NCBI RefSeq assembly: GCF_026672545.1
Contig: NZ_JAPPRJ010000001.1
Location: forward strand, 1,609,001-1,673,000
DNA from: Rhizobium sp. SL86
Lineage (GTDB): Bacteria > Pseudomonadota > Alphaproteobacteria > Rhizobiales > Rhizobiaceae
Direction of reading: 5' to 3'
Length of the DNA: 64,000 nt
In this document: one piece after another, positions 1-9,108 of the stretch
Layout of the letters: each line of letters starts with the position of its first letter
Position numbering within the stretch: the stretch's first letter is position 1
Translations under genes and position numbers: made by a program
Notes under the pieces: model-generated
Database searches by the model: none
What the model saw: the letters and a program-made list of their open reading frames with translations, nothing else
What the model was told of the DNA's origin: nothing

Positions 1-2
1 CC

Positions 3-404
3 AAGATCCTGGTCGCCGGCGACAATTTCGGCTGCGGCTCCTCGCGCGAACATGCGCCCTGGGCACTGCTCGATTTCGGTATCCGTTGCGTGATCTCCAC
101 TTCGTTTGCCGATATCTTCTACAACAACTGTTTCAAGAACGGCATCCTGCCGATCGTCGTCTCTCAGGATGACCTCGACAAGCTGATGGACGATGCCTCG
201 CGCGGTGCCAATGCCGTGCTCACCATTGATCTGGAAGCTCAGGAAATCTCGGGCCCGGACGGCGGCAAGATCACCTTCGATATCGATCCGGCCCGCAAGC
301 ACATCATGCTGGAAGGTCTTGACGACATTGCCACCACGCTGAAGAGCGATGGTGCGATTGCCTCGTTCGAAACGAAGATCCAGTCGGAGCGTCCCTGGCT
401 CTGA
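3..404 (+). CDS. leuD: 3-isopropylmalate dehydratase small subunit (3' part)
   Basis: With LeuC, LeuD forms isopropylmalate isomerase, which converts 2-isopropylmalate to 3-isopropylmalate in leucine biosynthesis in the cytoplasm. The frame is open from base 3, so the start lies before the window; 133 residues are visible of about 200 usual for the family. The LeuD swivel-domain signature [13 protein letters not shown] appears near the beginning, followed by the [14 protein letters not shown] segment typical of this subunit. leuB follows 148 bases downstream on the same strand, which fits a leucine locus. Identification is secure; only the N-terminal third is missing because of the window edge. 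Confidence 0.95.
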   Translation, partial: KILVAGDNFGCGSSREHAPWALLDFGIRCVISTSFADIFYNNCFKNGILPIVVSQDDLDKLMDDASRGANAVLTIDLEAQEISGPDGGKITFDIDPARKHIMLEGLDDIATTLKSDGAIASFETKIQSERPWL

Positions 405-417
405 GCCGGTGGCCCAA

Positions 418-438
418 CCCCTCTGGAATGCAGAGGGG
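418..438 (+). terminator. Hairpin after leuD
   Basis: An 8-bp perfect stem (CCCCTCTG / CAGAGGGG) with a 5-base loop lies 14 bases after the leuD stop. No T-run follows, so it may be a weak terminator, a processing site or an mRNA-stabilising hairpin between leuD and leuB. Confidence 0.4.
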
Positions 439-552
439 CAAGGGCGTTTAGAAACACTCTGATCTCTCGTTCTGCGGCAGGCTCGGACGAGGTGGGGGAA
501 GCGCGGTTCTGCGCGTCATGGTGAGCCTGCCCATTTCCAAGGACACCAGATC

Positions 553-1662
553 ATGTCGCATTCTCTCTTTCTGCTTCCCGGTGATGGCATCGGCCCCGAG
601 GCCATGGCCGAGGTCCGCAAGATCATCGCCTATATGAACGAGGCCATGGGCGCCGGTTTCACGACCGATGAAGGCCTGGTCGGCGGTTCGGCCTATGATG
701 CGCATGGTGTTGCCATTTCCGAAGGCGACATGGAAAAGGCCATGGCGGCCGATGCGGTTCTCTTTGGTGCCGTCGGCGGCCCGAAGTGGGATGACGTGCC
801 GTATGACGTGCGCCCGGAAGCCGGTCTGCTGCGTTTGCGCAAGGATCTGGAACTGTTTGCCAACCTGCGTCCGGCCATCTGCTATCCGGCGCTCGCCAAT
901 GCCTCCTCGCTGAAGCCGGAACTGGTCGAAGGCCTCGACATCCTCATCGTGCGCGAGCTGACGGGCGGCGTCTATTTCGGCGAGCCGAAGACGATCACCG
1001 ATCTCGGCAATGGACAGAAGCGCGCCATCGACACGCAGGTCTATGATACCTACGAGATCGAGCGCATCGCCTCGGTGGCCTTCGAGCTGGCCCGTACCCG
1101 CAAGAATGCCGTCTGCTCGATGGAAAAGCGCAACGTCATGAAGTCTGGCGTGCTCTGGAACCAGGTCGTGACGGAAACCCACAAGGCGAAGTTTGCCGAC
1201 GTGAAGCTGGAGCACATGCTGGCGGATGCCGGCGGCATGCAGCTCGTGCGCGCGCCAAAACAGTTCGATGTCATCGTCACCGACAACCTGTTCGGCGACA
1301 TGCTCTCCGACGTTGCCGCCATGCTGACGGGCTCGCTCGGCATGCTGCCGTCCGCTTCGCTCGGCGCGCCGGATGCCAAGACCGGCAAGCGCAAGGCCCT
1401 TTACGAGCCGGTGCATGGCTCGGCGCCGGACATTGCCGGCAAGGGCATCGCCAACCCGATCGCCATGATCGCCTCGTTCGCCATGTGCCTGCGTTATTCG
1501 TTCAACATGGTCACCGAAGCCGATCGCCTGGAAAAGGCGATTGCCAACGTGCTCGACAAGGGCATCCGCACCGGCGACATCATGAGCGAAGGCGCAACCA
1601 AGGTCGGCACGACCGAGATGGGCGATGCCATCCTCGCCGAATTCAAGGCGCTGTCTGCCTGA
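553..1662 (+). CDS. leuB: 3-isopropylmalate dehydrogenase
   Basis: This NAD-dependent cytoplasmic enzyme oxidises and decarboxylates 3-isopropylmalate to 2-ketoisocaproate, the third step of leucine synthesis. The 369-residue protein has the expected family length. It carries the N-terminal [10 protein letters not shown] nucleotide-fold motif, the substrate loop [10 protein letters not shown], and the metal/substrate-binding stretch [14 protein letters not shown] followed by [18 protein letters not shown]. The start ATG follows a purine-rich AAGGACACC. It lies just after leuD, so leucine enzymes are grouped here, although leuC and leuA are not visible. Confidence 0.97.
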   Translation: MSHSLFLLPGDGIGPEAMAEVRKIIAYMNEAMGAGFTTDEGLVGGSAYDAHGVAISEGDMEKAMAADAVLFGAVGGPKWDDVPYDVRPEAGLLRLRKDLELFANLRPAICYPALANASSLKPELVEGLDILIVRELTGGVYFGEPKTITDLGNGQKRAIDTQVYDTYEIERIASVAFELARTRKNAVCSMEKRNVMKSGVLWNQVVTETHKAKFADVKLEHMLADAGGMQLVRAPKQFDVIVTDNLFGDMLSDVAAMLTGSLGMLPSASLGAPDAKTGKRKALYEPVHGSAPDIAGKGIANPIAMIASFAMCLRYSFNMVTEADRLEKAIANVLDKGIRTGDIMSEGATKVGTTEMGDAILAEFKALSA

Positions 1663-1673
1663 TCCACAGGATC

Positions 1674-1702
1674 GAAGAGGCGTGGTTTTCCCGCGCCTCT
1701 TC
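1674..1702 (+). terminator. Inverted repeat after leuB, probable terminator
   Basis: A 9-bp perfect stem (GAAGAGGCG / CGCCTCTTC) begins 12 bases after the leuB stop. The T-run sits in the loop rather than after the stem, so rho-independent termination is possible but not typical. Confidence 0.45.
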
Positions 1703-1760
1703 AAAATGGCTGTCATACTGGCCTGCTAACCTGTCGTGAGGGGAAAGCAGGGGATCAACC

Positions 1761-2576
1761 ATGTACGGCAAGCTCAAGCGCCGGTATGCGCGCCATTGCG
1801 GCAGCGCCCGTCTACATCTTCACATGCCGGTGCTGCTCGTCGGCGCCAATCTCGTTCTTCTTGCTGTCCTGCTTCTCGATCAGCCGGTTTCAGCCTATGT
1901 GCTGCACTCCGGGGGGATGCTCAGGCAGGTCGGCGCAATCGTGACGGATGTCGGCAAGTCCGGCTGGCTGATCTTTGCCAGCATCCTTATTCTCTTTGAA
2001 GCCCTGTCGGTGTCGCGCCTGACCAGTTCCTTATCGGCGCGTTTCAAGGCGCTTTATGTGGGACAACTGGCCGCCTATCTCCTGGCAACCGTCGTCATAT
2101 CCGGCCTTGTCGCCAATCTGGCCAAACGGCTGATCGGACGGGCCCGGCCGCTTTATCAGGATGAGGCCGGCATCTTCGGCTTCTCGCCGCTGCATGGCGG
2201 CTTCCAGTTCGAAAGTTTCCCCTCCGGGCATTCGACCACCGTCGGCGCCATTTTGATGGCGGTTGCGTTGATTGCGCCGCGTTATCGTTCGCTCTGTCTG
2301 GTGATGGCCATCTGGCTCGGCATTTCGCGGGTCATGGTGGGCGCGCATTACCCGAGCGACGTGATTGCAGGGCTGACGCTGGGCGCCTGGTCCTCCATCC
2401 TTCTTGCCATGCTGTTTGCCCGCTACGGTTTCCTGTTCCGCGAGCAGGGGAATGCCTTGCCGGTCCTGCGGCGCACTCTGCCGCTTGCGCTGCCGCAGCC
2501 GCCTGTTCCTGTGGCAAAGCCGGCCGCTCAGCCCGAACAGCGTGAGGGTGGTGACGCCCTGCCGGCTGCCGCCTGA
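1761..2576 (+). CDS. PAP2-family membrane phosphatase
   Basis: A 271-residue integral membrane protein with the three phosphatase motifs of the type-2 phosphatidic acid phosphatase superfamily: KRLIGRARP (KX6RP), PSGHSTT with the catalytic His, and SRVMVGAHYPSDV with the second His and Asp. About six hydrophobic segments are visible. The C-terminal 40 residues are rich in Pro and Ala and probably disordered. AGGGG lies 7 bases before the ATG. Members act on lipid phosphates such as phosphatidylglycerol-phosphate, undecaprenyl-diphosphate or lipid A. The convergent neighbours make surface polysaccharide precursors, so undecaprenyl- or lipid A-phosphate is plausible, but the substrate cannot be read from sequence. 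Confidence 0.85.
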   Translation: MYGKLKRRYARHCGSARLHLHMPVLLVGANLVLLAVLLLDQPVSAYVLHSGGMLRQVGAIVTDVGKSGWLIFASILILFEALSVSRLTSSLSARFKALYVGQLAAYLLATVVISGLVANLAKRLIGRARPLYQDEAGIFGFSPLHGGFQFESFPSGHSTTVGAILMAVALIAPRYRSLCLVMAIWLGISRVMVGAHYPSDVIAGLTLGAWSSILLAMLFARYGFLFREQGNALPVLRRTLPLALPQPPVPVAKPAAQPEQREGGDALPAAA

Positions 2577-2611
2577 ACACGGCTTTCCCGAAACGCCCGA
2601 AAGCCTGCCGG

Positions 2612-4507
2612 TCAGATTTCGGTGGCTTTCGCACCGGGCGCCATGCCGATGAAATCGAACAGGATGGTGCGGGCCGCTGTTTCGTCCCGGACGGCCATGG
2701 CGGCCTTCAACCGGTCGCAGGCTTCCGTGATGTTGTGATGGACGATGGCCGTGGAATCCGCCCGCAGGATTTTCGGATGCTGCGTCTGAAGGGCGTTGGC
2801 CATGTCGTAGAAGAGTTCCTCGAACAGTTTCTCTCCCGGCCGGCTGCCCGTGACCTTGATCTCGATGCCGCCTTGCGGGTTCTCCGGTCCACGCACACTG
2901 AACCCTGCCAGCCGGATCATGTTTTCCGCCAGATCGCCGATCCGGACCGGTTCGCCCATTTCCAGCAGGAAGATGTCGCCGCCCTTGGAGAGCGCGCTTG
3001 ACTGCACGATGAGTTCGGCGGCCTCCTGGATCGACATGAAATAACGGCGCATGTCCGGATTGGTCACCGTCACCGGGCCGCCCTGGGCGATCTGCTGTTT
3101 GAAGAGCGGCACGACGGAGCCGTTCGAGCCCAGCACATTGCCGAAGCGGACGGCGCAGAAATGCTGATTCTTGCCGAGCCTCTGCGCTTCCAGCGCCATG
3201 TGGCGCACGATCAGTTCCGCCCAGCGTTTGGTCGCACCCATCACATTGGTCGGGCGCACGGCCTTGTCGGAGGAAATCAGCACGAAATCCGCAACATCCT
3301 CCTCGAAGGCCACCTTCGCCACCACCATGGTGCCGTAGACGTTGTTTTCGATGCCTTCGAGCGCGTTCGCTTCCACCAGCGGCACATGTTTGTGGGCGGC
3401 GGCGTGATAGAGCACATCGACGCCGTGGCGGCGGATCGTTTCGCGTACCCGCGGCTCGTTGGTGATCGAACCGAGCACCGGCACGACCTCGCAATGTTTC
3501 AGGCCCTGCAGTTCGCGGTCGATCTTGTAGAGCGCGAACTCGTTGGCCTCGAACAGGACCAGCTTCTTCGGTTTCCACTGCACGATGAGACGGCAGAGTT
3601 CCGAGCCGATCGAGCCGCCGGCCCCGGTCACCATGATCGTCCGCCCTTCCAGGATACCGCCCAGCAGCGCCGGATCCGGCGGCACGAAAGAGCGGCCGAG
3701 CAGTTCGTCGATCTCGATTTCGCGGATCTGGTTTGCCAGATAACGGCCGTCGACCAGATCGGTGATGTCCGGCACGGTGCGGATTTTTACACCCAGCCCG
3801 CTGATGCTGCTGATGACGCTCTTGCGGCGGTCCGCCGAAATCGAGGACAGGGAGAGAATGATCTCCTGCGCGCCATATTGCTCGATCAGGCGCGGCAGAT
3901 TGGCCGGGTTGTAGACGCGGTAGCCACCGACATCGCGGCCGTGATTGGTGGGGTCCTCATCGAGAAGGCCGACCACGAAACGGTTGCCATTGCCTCTGAG
4001 CGCCATGGCGAGCTGCACCGAGGACGAGCTTGTGCCGTAGATGAAGACCGGTTGCTCGTCGCGGCGCATGCCGGTGCCGTGGCTGAGCACCACCTTGGCG
4101 GCAAAACGCGCGCCGCCGATCAGCGCCGTGCCGATGGCAAAGAAAAAGAAGGGAACGGAACGGGGAACGATGCCGCGGCCTGCCATCTCCATCAGGAAAA
4201 CGACGATGATCCAGATCATCGTGGCGATCCCCATGGCCCTGAGGATCGTCCAGATCGCCGTGTCCGGCAGGTAACGGATGACGGCGCGATAAAGCCCCAT
4301 ACGGATGAAGATCGGGATGGCGATCACCGGCGCGATCAGAGCGAGGAAGACCCGTTCCTCGGTGATGACCGGCATCCACACGGCATAACGCAGCGCATAA
4401 CTCGCCCACAGTGCGACGATCAGCGCCACAGCGTCGAAGCTGATCAGGATCACCCGCTTCCAGAAGCGAGGAAGTCTCTCAAGCGTATAGCGCAGGAAAT
4501 CTAACAT
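2612..4507 (-). CDS. Membrane-anchored UDP-sugar 4,6-dehydratase, CapD/WbpM family (WreV-like)
   Basis: A 631-residue protein with about four N-terminal transmembrane helices (residues 15-140), a CoA-binding-like Rossmann domain (about 150-260) and a C-terminal SDR domain. The SDR domain has the NAD(P) motif VTGAGGSIGSE at 293-303 and the SSDKAVRPTNVMGATKR active-site region. This is the long FlaA1/WbpM class that converts UDP-GlcNAc to UDP-4-keto-6-deoxy-GlcNAc. It is the last of three minus-strand genes after a WecA-like transferase and an NAD-dependent reductase. The same trio makes and transfers QuiNAc or FucNAc for O-antigen in Rhizobium etli (WreV/WreQ/WreU) and Pseudomonas (WbpM/WbpV/WbpL). 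The sugar specificity is inferred from that arrangement. Confidence 0.9.
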   Translation of the reverse strand: MLDFLRYTLERLPRFWKRVILISFDAVALIVALWASYALRYAVWMPVITEERVFLALIAPVIAIPIFIRMGLYRAVIRYLPDTAIWTILRAMGIATMIWIIVVFLMEMAGRGIVPRSVPFFFFAIGTALIGGARFAAKVVLSHGTGMRRDEQPVFIYGTSSSSVQLAMALRGNGNRFVVGLLDEDPTNHGRDVGGYRVYNPANLPRLIEQYGAQEIILSLSSISADRRKSVISSISGLGVKIRTVPDITDLVDGRYLANQIREIEIDELLGRSFVPPDPALLGGILEGRTIMVTGAGGSIGSELCRLIVQWKPKKLVLFEANEFALYKIDRELQGLKHCEVVPVLGSITNEPRVRETIRRHGVDVLYHAAAHKHVPLVEANALEGIENNVYGTMVVAKVAFEEDVADFVLISSDKAVRPTNVMGATKRWAELIVRHMALEAQRLGKNQHFCAVRFGNVLGSNGSVVPLFKQQIAQGGPVTVTNPDMRRYFMSIQEAAELIVQSSALSKGGDIFLLEMGEPVRIGDLAENMIRLAGFSVRGPENPQGGIEIKVTGSRPGEKLFEELFYDMANALQTQHPKILRADSTAIVHHNITEACDRLKAAMAVRDETAARTILFDFIGMAPGAKATEI

Positions 4508-4584
4508 CCATTATCCGGGCACTGAACCGTCGAAAAAGACGAGGCGGGTGGTCATCTCAAGGTGCAATGGCAGGTGCATACCTC

Positions 4585-5541
4585 TTACGCCTGCCGTGCG
4601 CCACTGAAGATTGTTTTCTGCAATCCCTGCTTGACGGAATATCGGGGTTTCCAGGCCAGCACGGCTTCTGTCTTGGCTATATCGACCTGCAAATTCTTAA
4701 GCAAGCGATCACTGAGCGAAGCCTTGCCGAGGAGCGATGCAACCGCCTGCATCGCCCAGACCGGAATTGGCAGGCTGAGTGCTCTTTTGCCTTGCAGATC
4801 GGCCATCATGTGAAACAGGCTTTTGGTCGACAGATCCTCGCCGTCGCTGACCAGGAAGACCTCACCGGCGGCCGAAGGATGGCTCGCGGCGGTGATCAGC
4901 AGATCCGTCAGGTTGCCGACATAGACGAGCGAGCGGCTGTTGCGGCAGCAGCCGAAGGGCGACGGGATGCCGCTTGCCGCCCAGCGCATCAGAAGCCGGA
5001 AATTGGCACCGACACCCGGCCCGTAGACGAGCGGCGGACGGATGATGACGATCTGAAGACCCGTCTTCCGGCCGAGGTCCAGCAGCGCGCGTTCCGCCTC
5101 CGCCTTCGAGCGGCCGTAAGGATCCTGCGGGGCAGGGGCGTCGTCGGCGCGGAAGGGTTTTCCTTCCGCGGTCGTCTCACCGTTCACCTTGATCGAGCTG
5201 ACATAGACGAAGCGGCGAACGCCTGCCTCTGCCGCTTGCCGCGCGAGGTTCAGCGTCGCCTCGACATTCAGGGCGCGGAAGGCGGCTAGCGGATCGGCTT
5301 CCCGTTCGTGCATCACATGGACACGGGCCGCCAGATGGATGACGCAGTTGATGCCGGACAGCGCCGCCGACCAGTCGGTCGCGGCAGAGATGTCCGGAAT
5401 TGTCAGATGATCCGGCAGGGATTTACGGCTGACCGGGCGAAAAGCCAGGCCGCGCTGCCGCAGGTCCTCGCAGAGGTGACGCCCGACAAATCCCGTGGCT
5501 CCCGTTACCAGTATCACGCGCCGCTCCTTGTCTTCAGCCAT
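4585..5541 (-). CDS. NAD-dependent epimerase/dehydratase (4-ketoreductase, WreQ/WbpV-like)
   Basis: A 318-residue extended short-chain dehydrogenase. The N-terminal VTGATGFVGRHL is the NAD(P)-binding glycine motif, HLAARVHVM is the GalE-family NAD contact, and DPYGRSKAEAE contains the YxxxK catalytic pair with VSSIKV as the Ser region. The start codon overlaps the end of the upstream transferase gene by 8 bases and has no good ribosome site of its own, suggesting translational coupling. Between a WecA-like transferase and a CapD-type dehydratase it most likely reduces the 4-keto group of UDP-4-keto-6-deoxy-GlcNAc to give UDP-QuiNAc. A true C4 epimerase role cannot be excluded. Confidence 0.85.
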   Translation of the reverse strand: MAEDKERRVILVTGATGFVGRHLCEDLRQRGLAFRPVSRKSLPDHLTIPDISAATDWSAALSGINCVIHLAARVHVMHEREADPLAAFRALNVEATLNLARQAAEAGVRRFVYVSSIKVNGETTAEGKPFRADDAPAPQDPYGRSKAEAERALLDLGRKTGLQIVIIRPPLVYGPGVGANFRLLMRWAASGIPSPFGCCRNSRSLVYVGNLTDLLITAASHPSAAGEVFLVSDGEDLSTKSLFHMMADLQGKRALSLPIPVWAMQAVASLLGKASLSDRLLKNLQVDIAKTEAVLAWKPRYSVKQGLQKTIFSGARQA

Positions 5542-6595
5542 GGTCGCGCAGGAGCAGTCGTCGATAGGCGGTGAAAGAGGCTTTTTCCTGATCCGCCAGA
5601 CCGGCTCCTGCCCATAGGATGATGCAGACGAGAATGGCGTAGATGAGGATGGCGGCGGCCCAGGCCGTCCAGCCGGACGGAACCAGAAGCGCGATCGGCA
5701 GCAGGATGAGCGCGTTCACCAGAAGCGCGGTAACGGTCACCGGCCTTGCGCCGCCGAACCGCCGGGAAAGCCGCTGATAGGCGTGCGAGCGGTGGGCCTC
5801 GGCGGGGTTTTCGCCCCGCAGAATACGCACCAGCAGGGTCACAGTCGCATCGCTGGCAAAGAGCGCGGCAAAGATCAGCCATTGCGGCAGGCTCAGCCAG
5901 CCTTGTGTCATCGTCACCAGCGCCGCGGCAAACAGGATGAAACCGAGAAAGGTGCTGCCGGCATCCCCCATGAAGATGCGGGCCGGTGGCCAGTTGAAGA
6001 GCAGGAAACCGAGGCTTGCAACGGCGACCGCGCCCATCATCCACCAGATCCAGGTGCCGGCGGCATCAGGATTGCCGATGCTGCAGGCGATCATGGCGGA
6101 CACCATCATCAGGATGGCCTGCTGGCTGGCAATGCCGTCGATCCCGTCCATGAAGTTGAAGAGATTGATCCACCAGACGCCGGCTACCAGCAGGAGAAGG
6201 ACCCCGACTGCGGCCAGGAACAGACCGCCATCCGGTGCGAAGATCCGGGCGGCGCCGACCATCCAGATTGCGATACTGACTGCAATCGCCTGCACCGGCA
6301 GGCGGACACGGGCGCTCAAAGGCCGCCAGTCGTCGATGAGGCCGGTGAGCGCAATCACGAAACCCAGAAGAAGCAGGGTGAGCGACAGAGCCCCGCCGCC
6401 CGGCAGCATCAGGCCGGCAACAAGCGCCCCGGCAACAATGCCCACACCGCCGCCGGTCGGGGTCGGCCGCACATGCGAGGAACGCGCCACCGGCGCCTGA
6501 ACGAGGCCCAGCCGATCCGCCTTGCGGATGATCAGGAATACGAACAGGGCGCTGATCGCACCGGCACCCAGAAGGATGAGGAGTTGGCTCGACAT
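5534..6595 (-). CDS. Polyisoprenyl-phosphate GlcNAc/QuiNAc-1-phosphate transferase, GT4 MraY/WecA family (WreU/WbpL-like)
   Basis: A 353-residue polytopic membrane protein of the MraY/WecA superfamily with about 10-11 hydrophobic segments. Family motifs are TGLIDDW (the aspartate pair), NLFNFMDGIDGIA (catalytic Asp loop), FMGDAGSTFLG, and a C-terminal AHRSHAYQRL loop resembling that of WbpL-type enzymes that start O-antigen on undecaprenyl phosphate. It is the first gene of a three-gene minus-strand group, with its end overlapping the next gene. No Shine-Dalgarno sequence stands out before the ATG. Role inferred: transfer of an amino-sugar-1-phosphate to undecaprenyl phosphate at the inner membrane to start LPS or capsule synthesis. 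Confidence 0.88.
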   Translation of the reverse strand: MSSQLLILLGAGAISALFVFLIIRKADRLGLVQAPVARSSHVRPTPTGGGVGIVAGALVAGLMLPGGGALSLTLLLLGFVIALTGLIDDWRPLSARVRLPVQAIAVSIAIWMVGAARIFAPDGGLFLAAVGVLLLLVAGVWWINLFNFMDGIDGIASQQAILMMVSAMIACSIGNPDAAGTWIWWMMGAVAVASLGFLLFNWPPARIFMGDAGSTFLGFILFAAALVTMTQGWLSLPQWLIFAALFASDATVTLLVRILRGENPAEAHRSHAYQRLSRRFGGARPVTVTALLVNALILLPIALLVPSGWTAWAAAILIYAILVCIILWAGAGLADQEKASFTAYRRLLLRDHG

Positions 6596-6974
6596 GGGAA
6601 GGGCTGGCTGTCTCTCGCGTGTTTCATCGCTGGTAGTGCTTCGGCTTCTGCTTGTCCAGCCGAAGCGGGGCCGATTTGGCGCCTCGGCGCTTGACTCGTG
6701 CGCGAAATCTTCTAAGGAGTTTGCCCGAAGGGAAGCAAGAATGGTTCGCCGCGACTATAACATCGCCGCTTCATTTGGTCCGGTACAAGGTGCCGGCGCG
6801 CTCGCCCCTGTCTACGTATCTTCCAAAACCAAGGCCAAAACGACGACGAAAACCGTCTGACGTCTCTGGCCCACCGCTCTCTCCCCGGTCTGGCCGGGGA
6901 CAAGGAACAGCACGCGCCCTTGGCCGTGGTTCCCCCTCCGACATCCGAGGAGAGAAGAGAAAGAGAGCAGTAAC
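6596..6974 (+). other. 379-base intergenic region upstream of asd
   Basis: This divergent region between the surface-sugar genes and asd must contain the promoters for both. It holds a possible 39-codon ORF (6741-6860) and a 6-bp GC stem-loop (CCCCGG 6883-6888 / CCGGGG 6894-6899), and ends in the purine-rich ribosome site of asd (GAGGAGAGAAGAGAAAGAG). No clear -35/-10 pair was identified. Confidence 0.5.
6741..6860 (+). CDS. Possible small protein, 39 residues
   Basis: An ATG preceded by GAAGGGAAGCAAGA (a reasonable ribosome site) opens a 39-codon frame beginning MVRRDYNIAASFG and ending in a Lys/Thr-rich tail. It sits 114 bases upstream of asd on the same strand. No family was recognised. 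It could be a real small protein, a leader, or chance; the lack of overlapping coding sequence and the decent ribosome site are the only support. Confidence 0.3.
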   Translation: MVRRDYNIAASFGPVQGAGALAPVYVSSKTKAKTTTKTV

Positions 6975-8009
6975 ATGGGTTTCAAGATTGCAGTCGTAGG
7001 CGCGACCGGAAATGTCGGCCGTGAAATGCTGAACATTCTCGCCGAACGCGGTTTCCCCGCGGATGAGGTCGTGGCGCTGGCATCGGCCCGCAGCCAGGGC
7101 ACGGAAGTTTCCTTCGGCGACAAGGTCCTCAAGGTTTCCAACCTCGAAAACTACGATTTTTCCGATACCGACATTTGCCTGATGTCCGCCGGCGGCACCA
7201 TTTCGCAGAAGTGGTCGCCGAAGATCGGCGCACAGGGTTGCGTCGTCATCGATAACTCGTCCGCCTGGCGTTATGACCAGGAAGTCCCGCTGATCGTGCC
7301 GGAAGTAAACCCTGATGCGGTCGTCGGTTTCACGAAGAAGAACATCATCGCCAACCCGAATTGCTCGACCGCCCAGCTCGTCGTGGCGCTGAAGCCGCTG
7401 CATGATGTCGCCAAGATCAAGCGCGTTGTCGTCTCCACCTACCAGTCGGTCTCCGGCGCCGGCAAGGAAGGCATGGACGAACTCTTCACCCAGACCCGCG
7501 CCGTCTTCGTGGCCGATCCGGTCGAATCGAAGAAGTTCACCAAGCGCATCGCCTTCAACGTCATCCCGCACATCGATGTGTTCATGGAAGACGGCTACAC
7601 GAAGGAAGAGTGGAAGGTGCTGGCCGAAACCAAGAAGATGCTCGACCCGAAGATCAAGGTCACTTGCACTGCGGTGCGCGTGCCGGTCTTCATCGGCCAT
7701 TCGGAATCGGTCAACATCGAGTTCGAAAACGAGATCACTGCCGATCAGGCGCGTGACATCCTGCGCGATGCACCCGGTTGCCTCGTCATCGACAAGCACG
7801 AGAACGGCGGCTACATCACCCCGGTCGAATGCGCCGGCGAAGATGCCACCTACATCTCGCGTATCCGCGAGGATGCGACGGTCGAGAACGGCCTCAACAT
7901 GTGGGTTGTTTCCGACAACCTGCGCAAGGGTGCCGCCCTCAACGCCATCCAGATCGCCGAACTGCTCGTCAATCGTGGCCTGATCAAGCCGCGCAAGCAG
8001 GCTGCCTGA
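6975..8009 (+). CDS. asd: Aspartate-semialdehyde dehydrogenase
   Basis: Asd reduces aspartyl-phosphate to aspartate semialdehyde with NADPH, the branch point to lysine/diaminopimelate, threonine and methionine. The 344-residue protein matches the usual length. Seen motifs are VVGATGNVGREML (NADP fold), NPNCSTAQLV with the catalytic Cys, and the loop TYQSVSGAGKEGMDEL. A strong purine-rich ribosome site precedes the ATG. A perfect terminator-like hairpin follows 28 bases after the stop, so it is probably transcribed alone or with the small upstream frame. Confidence 0.97.
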   Translation: MGFKIAVVGATGNVGREMLNILAERGFPADEVVALASARSQGTEVSFGDKVLKVSNLENYDFSDTDICLMSAGGTISQKWSPKIGAQGCVVIDNSSAWRYDQEVPLIVPEVNPDAVVGFTKKNIIANPNCSTAQLVVALKPLHDVAKIKRVVVSTYQSVSGAGKEGMDELFTQTRAVFVADPVESKKFTKRIAFNVIPHIDVFMEDGYTKEEWKVLAETKKMLDPKIKVTCTAVRVPVFIGHSESVNIEFENEITADQARDILRDAPGCLVIDKHENGGYITPVECAGEDATYISRIREDATVENGLNMWVVSDNLRKGAALNAIQIAELLVNRGLIKPRKQAA

Positions 8010-8037
8010 TACCGGTTATTAAGCATATTGCGTTAAA

Positions 8038-8064
8038 GCCTCGCTCCCAGGGAGCGGGGCTTTT
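8038..8064 (+). terminator. Rho-independent terminator of asd
   Basis: A roughly 10-bp GC-rich stem (GCCTCGCTCC paired with GGAGCGGGGC) followed directly by TTTT, 28 bases after the asd stop. Confidence 0.75.
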
Positions 8065-8191
8065 CCATATGCATCACGATCTTTTCATGTACGGAAAGGT
8101 TGTCGCTTTGGATGGTGACCGCCATAACCGGACAAACAACGAGGGCTGCCGGCGCGGTGGTCGGTCTCGAAATACATTGGGGTCCAACAAA

Positions 8192-9004
8192 ATGTTGAAG
8201 AAGATCATCGGCGGCATCGTCGCGGCAACCTTCATGATGTCTGCCCAGGCGGCCTCTGCTGCGGCATGCGGCAATGATGCCTCGGGTTTTCAAGCCTGGG
8301 TGGAGAATTTCAAGCAGCAGGCACCGTCGAAGGGTATTCCGCCGCAGGTGGTGCAGCGGGCCTTCGCCGAGGTGCAGTATAACCGCGCCACCATCCGTGC
8401 CGACCGCGGCCAGAAAAGCTTCAAACTCTCCTTTGACGAGTTCATGAAAAAGCGCGGCGGCCAGGCAATTATCTCGCGCGGCAAAAGCATGAAGGCGTCG
8501 AATGCCTCGCTGTTTTCCGCCATCGAGCGCCGTTACGGTGTGCCGGCCGGCCCGCTTCTTGCCATCTGGGGCATGGAAACCGGTTTCGGCAGCTTCCTCG
8601 GCGATCAGCACACGCTGTCGGCGGTAACGACCCTCGCTTATGACTGCCGCCGGTCGGCCTTTTTCACCGAGCAGCTTTATGCCGCGCTGCAGCTCGTCGC
8701 ACGCGGTGATCTCAGCACGTCTGCCCGCGGTGCCGCCCATGGCGAAATCGGCCAGACGCAGTTCCTGCCGCTCAACGTCATCCGTTATGGCGCCGATGGT
8801 GATGGCGACGGCCATATCGACATGGTCCGCTCGCGCGCCGATGCGCTGGCCTCCACCGCCAACTTCCTCGTCGGCCATGGCTGGCGTGCCGGTGCCGGTT
8901 ATCAGCCGGGCCAGCCGAATTTCGTCGCGATCCAGGGCTGGAACGCCGCAAGCGTCTACCAGCAGGCGATCGCCTATATCGGCGCGCAGATCGACGGGCG
9001 CTGA
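8192..9004 (+). CDS. Lytic murein transglycosylase, MltB/SLT_2 family
   Basis: A 270-residue secreted enzyme that cleaves the MurNAc-GlcNAc bond of peptidoglycan to give 1,6-anhydro ends. The ATG at 8192 was chosen because it gives a clear signal peptide (KK followed by a hydrophobic stretch and AQAASA) that cleaves around residue 23. The catalytic Glu lies in WGMETGFGSFLG, followed by the SLT_2 features AHGEIGQTQFLPLN and DGDGHIDM. There is no lipobox, so it is likely a soluble periplasmic form. It is flanked by terminators on both sides and is probably monocistronic. Confidence 0.9.
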   Translation: MLKKIIGGIVAATFMMSAQAASAAACGNDASGFQAWVENFKQQAPSKGIPPQVVQRAFAEVQYNRATIRADRGQKSFKLSFDEFMKKRGGQAIISRGKSMKASNASLFSAIERRYGVPAGPLLAIWGMETGFGSFLGDQHTLSAVTTLAYDCRRSAFFTEQLYAALQLVARGDLSTSARGAAHGEIGQTQFLPLNVIRYGADGDGDGHIDMVRSRADALASTANFLVGHGWRAGAGYQPGQPNFVAIQGWNAASVYQQAIAYIGAQIDGR

Positions 9005-9025
9005 ATTCGCGCCACAGGCAACAAA

Positions 9026-9062
9026 AACCCCCGGATCAGCGATGATCACGGGGGTTCTTTTT
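9026..9062. terminator. Bidirectional terminator
   Basis: Stem AACCCCCG...CGGGGGTT with an inner GATC/GATC pairing, A-run on the left and T-run on the right. It lies between the convergent lytic transglycosylase and carbonic anhydrase genes and can serve both. Confidence 0.75.
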
Positions 9063-9108
9063 CGATGTTTCAGCACATTGAGCCGATCGAGGGGCTGGAC
9101 GTCTTTCC

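Noticed and set aside
448..1716. Long open frame on the minus strand over leuB
   Set aside because: It lies opposite leuB, has His/Arg/Gly-rich composition typical of antisense reading of high-GC genes, and matches no family.
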